This document shows, in pieces, positions 62,615-64,000 of a stretch of DNA of 64,000 nt; the stretch's first letter is position 1, and each line of letters begins with the position of its first letter. Source of the stretch: Corynebacterium sp. P3-F1. GTDB lineage: Bacteria > Actinomycetota > Actinomycetes > Mycobacteriales > Mycobacteriaceae. The notes beneath the pieces are model-generated. The model was not told the DNA's origin. It ran no database searches and was given only the letters and a program-made list of their open reading frames with translations. The translations under genes and the position numbers were made by a program. The stretch is from positions 1 through 64,000 of the forward strand of contig NZ_CP129965.1 in NCBI RefSeq assembly GCF_030503635.1, in the 5' to 3' direction.

Positions 62615-63465
62615 GCCGAATGCGCGGCGGTCGAACAAGCGTCGGCGAGATCCCGCCGGCCGATCTTGCGGCTGCGGAGGTAGAGCCACGGTCCGCCCAT
62701 CCAACTGAGCAATAAAGTGGCGAAGAAGCCGATAATTGGGGCGATCTCGCCCGGCAATTCCGCAGCGGAATTGAAAATGGCGTGGGTGGCGTACCCGACG
62801 AGGTACCAGCCGATGAGCTGAGCCGTGCGCCAGCCGATCGTCTTGTCGGTGCGGCACAGGAATTGACCCAAGCCCCACGCCGCCAGACCGGTGTAAATGG
62901 AGTGGGACCACGGCCCAGCGATCGTGCGAATGCCGAAGCCGGTGAGGGAGCCCAGGACGTCCGAGTTGAGGTTCTCGAGCGCGCCTTTGAGCACGTAGGT
63001 GGCATTCTCGCCCGCTGAGAAACCAAAGCCAACGGCGATGCCCACCACCACGGCCTCGATCGGGCGGCGGATGCGGAAGACCACCGTGCACAGCACGAAC
63101 ACAGTGGTGAATTTGAGCAGCTCTTCGGTGATCGGAGAGAGCATGCCGAACTGCAGGTTACTTAGGCCCAGCCAGTTTTTGAATGCGATGGCGGACGAGT
63201 TCGTCGCCACTGCCGGGGCAATCAGAACCATGCCGAAGAAGAACCCGGCGACGATGAACCCGGGCGTGGAATTAATCAGACGACCGGGATGTCCACGCAA
63301 GAGGAGCCAGGCGAGAAGCAGCCAGAGCGCCGCCAGCAGGGCACACAATGCGGTTGTGGTTCCGTTGAACGGCAGACCCACAAGATAGATCGTGGACCAT
63401 ACGCCGGCGGCGAGGAAGAGAACCGCTGCGGCGATGCGGAGGTACAGCATCAGTTTGTCGTTCAT
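62611..63465 (-). CDS. PrsW-like intramembrane metalloprotease
   Basis: A 284-residue membrane protein with about eight helices. The active-site motifs in order are TEELLKF near 113, FSAGENATYVLKG near 150, HSIYTG near 188 and HAIFNSAAELP near 227, matching PrsW. PrsW in Bacillus cuts the anti-sigma factor RsiW; a similar site-1 cut of a membrane substrate is likely here. The ATG overlaps the upstream gene stop (ATGA), which links it to a single-pass protein. Confidence 0.88.
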
Positions 63466-63995
63466 TCGGAGGCCTCCTTTTCGCTAGTGGCGACAGCGGC
63501 GCCGTCGATAAGCCGTAGAGACAGTTCTCCTGCCTTATCTCCGCCGAAGGAGAAGTACCGGGTGGTCTCGCCGTCGGCGACCGAGACCGCGACAAGCGCG
63601 TCAGCGCCGCTTTCGCCGTTGGCCTTCACGTGCACTCCGCTTCGCGGGGACTCGACACCATCGGTGTCGACGGTGCGCTCGAGCGCCGCCGCCCGGTAAT
63701 AGCGCGCGAGAGCCATGGTCGGGTCGTCCGGCGTGCGCGCGGAACGGCCGAGAATTCTCGTCTCGCCGCAATCCCAGATGGAGGTGTCTCCTCCGAAACC
63801 CGACGGGTTGGAGCATTCGAGAGTCCCACCGTTGCCGTCGGGGAGACTGACATTTCCCAGCTCGACGGGGTTGCTCGGGGTGTTCGTTTCAGAAGCGCTC
63901 GTCGTTGCGTCGACAAAGCGTGGAAATGCGATTGCCGCCGCTATTAGGACAAATAAAATAAACCCGAGCACGAAAGGTGCCCGAGAGGATCTCAC
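63462..63995 (-). CDS. Membrane-anchored extracytoplasmic protein coupled to PrsW-like gene
   Basis: A 177-residue protein with one N-terminal hydrophobic helix (about 7-25) and a polar outside part with two cysteines (CSNPSGFGGDTSIWDCGE) that could pair. It ends with VATSEKEASE. No family is recognised. GTG at 63995 is the start visible here, but the frame could extend beyond the window edge. RLIDG near the C terminus carries a copy of the 11-base word. Overlap with the protease gene suggests that it may be substrate or partner. Confidence 0.7.
   Translation of the reverse strand: MRSSRAPFVLGFILFVLIAAAIAFPRFVDATTSASETNTPSNPVELGNVSLPDGNGGTLECSNPSGFGGDTSIWDCGETRILGRSARTPDDPTMALARYYRAAALERTVDTDGVESPRSGVHVKANGESGADALVAVSVADGETTRYFSFGGDKAGELSLRLIDGAAVATSEKEASE
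63503..63513 (-). repeat. Iterated 11-base word
   Basis: In the last gene; sense strand codes RLIDG. Confidence 0.85.
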
Positions 63996-64000
63996 ATCAT

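Overview
The window reads as a contiguous piece of a high-GC actinobacterial chromosome, most likely a Corynebacterium. The gene order argS-lysA-hom-thrB, rho-prfA-prmC-sua5-wecA-atpI-atpBEFHAGDC, nucS, glgB-glgE, etfBA-cysteine desulfurase, mnmA, ligA, gatCA, pfkA is the order known from corynebacteria and, with extra genes, from mycobacteria. Two genes found within these blocks in Mycobacterium tuberculosis, thrC (between hom and thrB) and rpmE (between rho and prfA), are absent here. Many genes start at or within a few bases of the predicted transcription start (leaderless), also typical of corynebacteria. No tRNA, rRNA, CRISPR array or prophage was seen.

Layout. Positions 1-1,850 are a small accessory patch: an IS3-type transposase fragment, a CmtR-type metal sensor with a CadD-family exporter, a broken-looking ORF and a strong hairpin. 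Positions 1,845-5,732 (minus strand) hold a VOC protein, an EamA transporter, a CPBP membrane protease and a secreted tripeptidyl-aminopeptidase-like hydrolase. Positions 5,916-10,723 (minus) are a lactate module: permease lldP followed by lutABC, with a dyad that may be an operator in front of lutA. Positions 10,947-16,415 (plus) make arginyl-tRNA and the lysine/threonine branch enzymes. A glycerol dehydrogenase-like gene and an acyl-CoA ligase follow on the minus strand.

Positions 19,742-33,708 run almost without break on the plus strand through transcription termination (rho), translation termination (prfA, prmC), tRNA t6A synthesis, the first cell-wall linker-lipid enzyme (wecA) and the complete F1Fo ATP synthase operon, which closes with a clear terminator. 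Positions 33,899-44,615 hold the mismatch endonuclease NucS with a small zinc-ribbon-like neighbour, an HNH protein, glycogen/alpha-glucan genes glgB and glgE, an ABC ATPase, a Nudix hydrolase and a THUMP-like protein. Positions 44,657-58,644 contain etfB-etfA-cysteine desulfurase, a GH25 lysozyme, mnmA with a MetE-like partner, an exonuclease divergent from a TipA-type MerR regulator, ligA, an ACT protein and gatCA. The end has an MFS transporter, pfkA, a GalE-like epimerase, an acetyltransferase, a PrsW-like protease and a membrane-anchored protein.

The most unusual signal is not a gene. An 11-base word, GCTTATCGACG (reverse complement CGTCGATAAGC), occurs 18 times without mismatch, nine times in each orientation, both inside genes and between them. 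Chance would predict well below one copy. The hexamer CTTATC is almost confined to these sites. The word looks like a genome-wide recognition sequence of unknown role.
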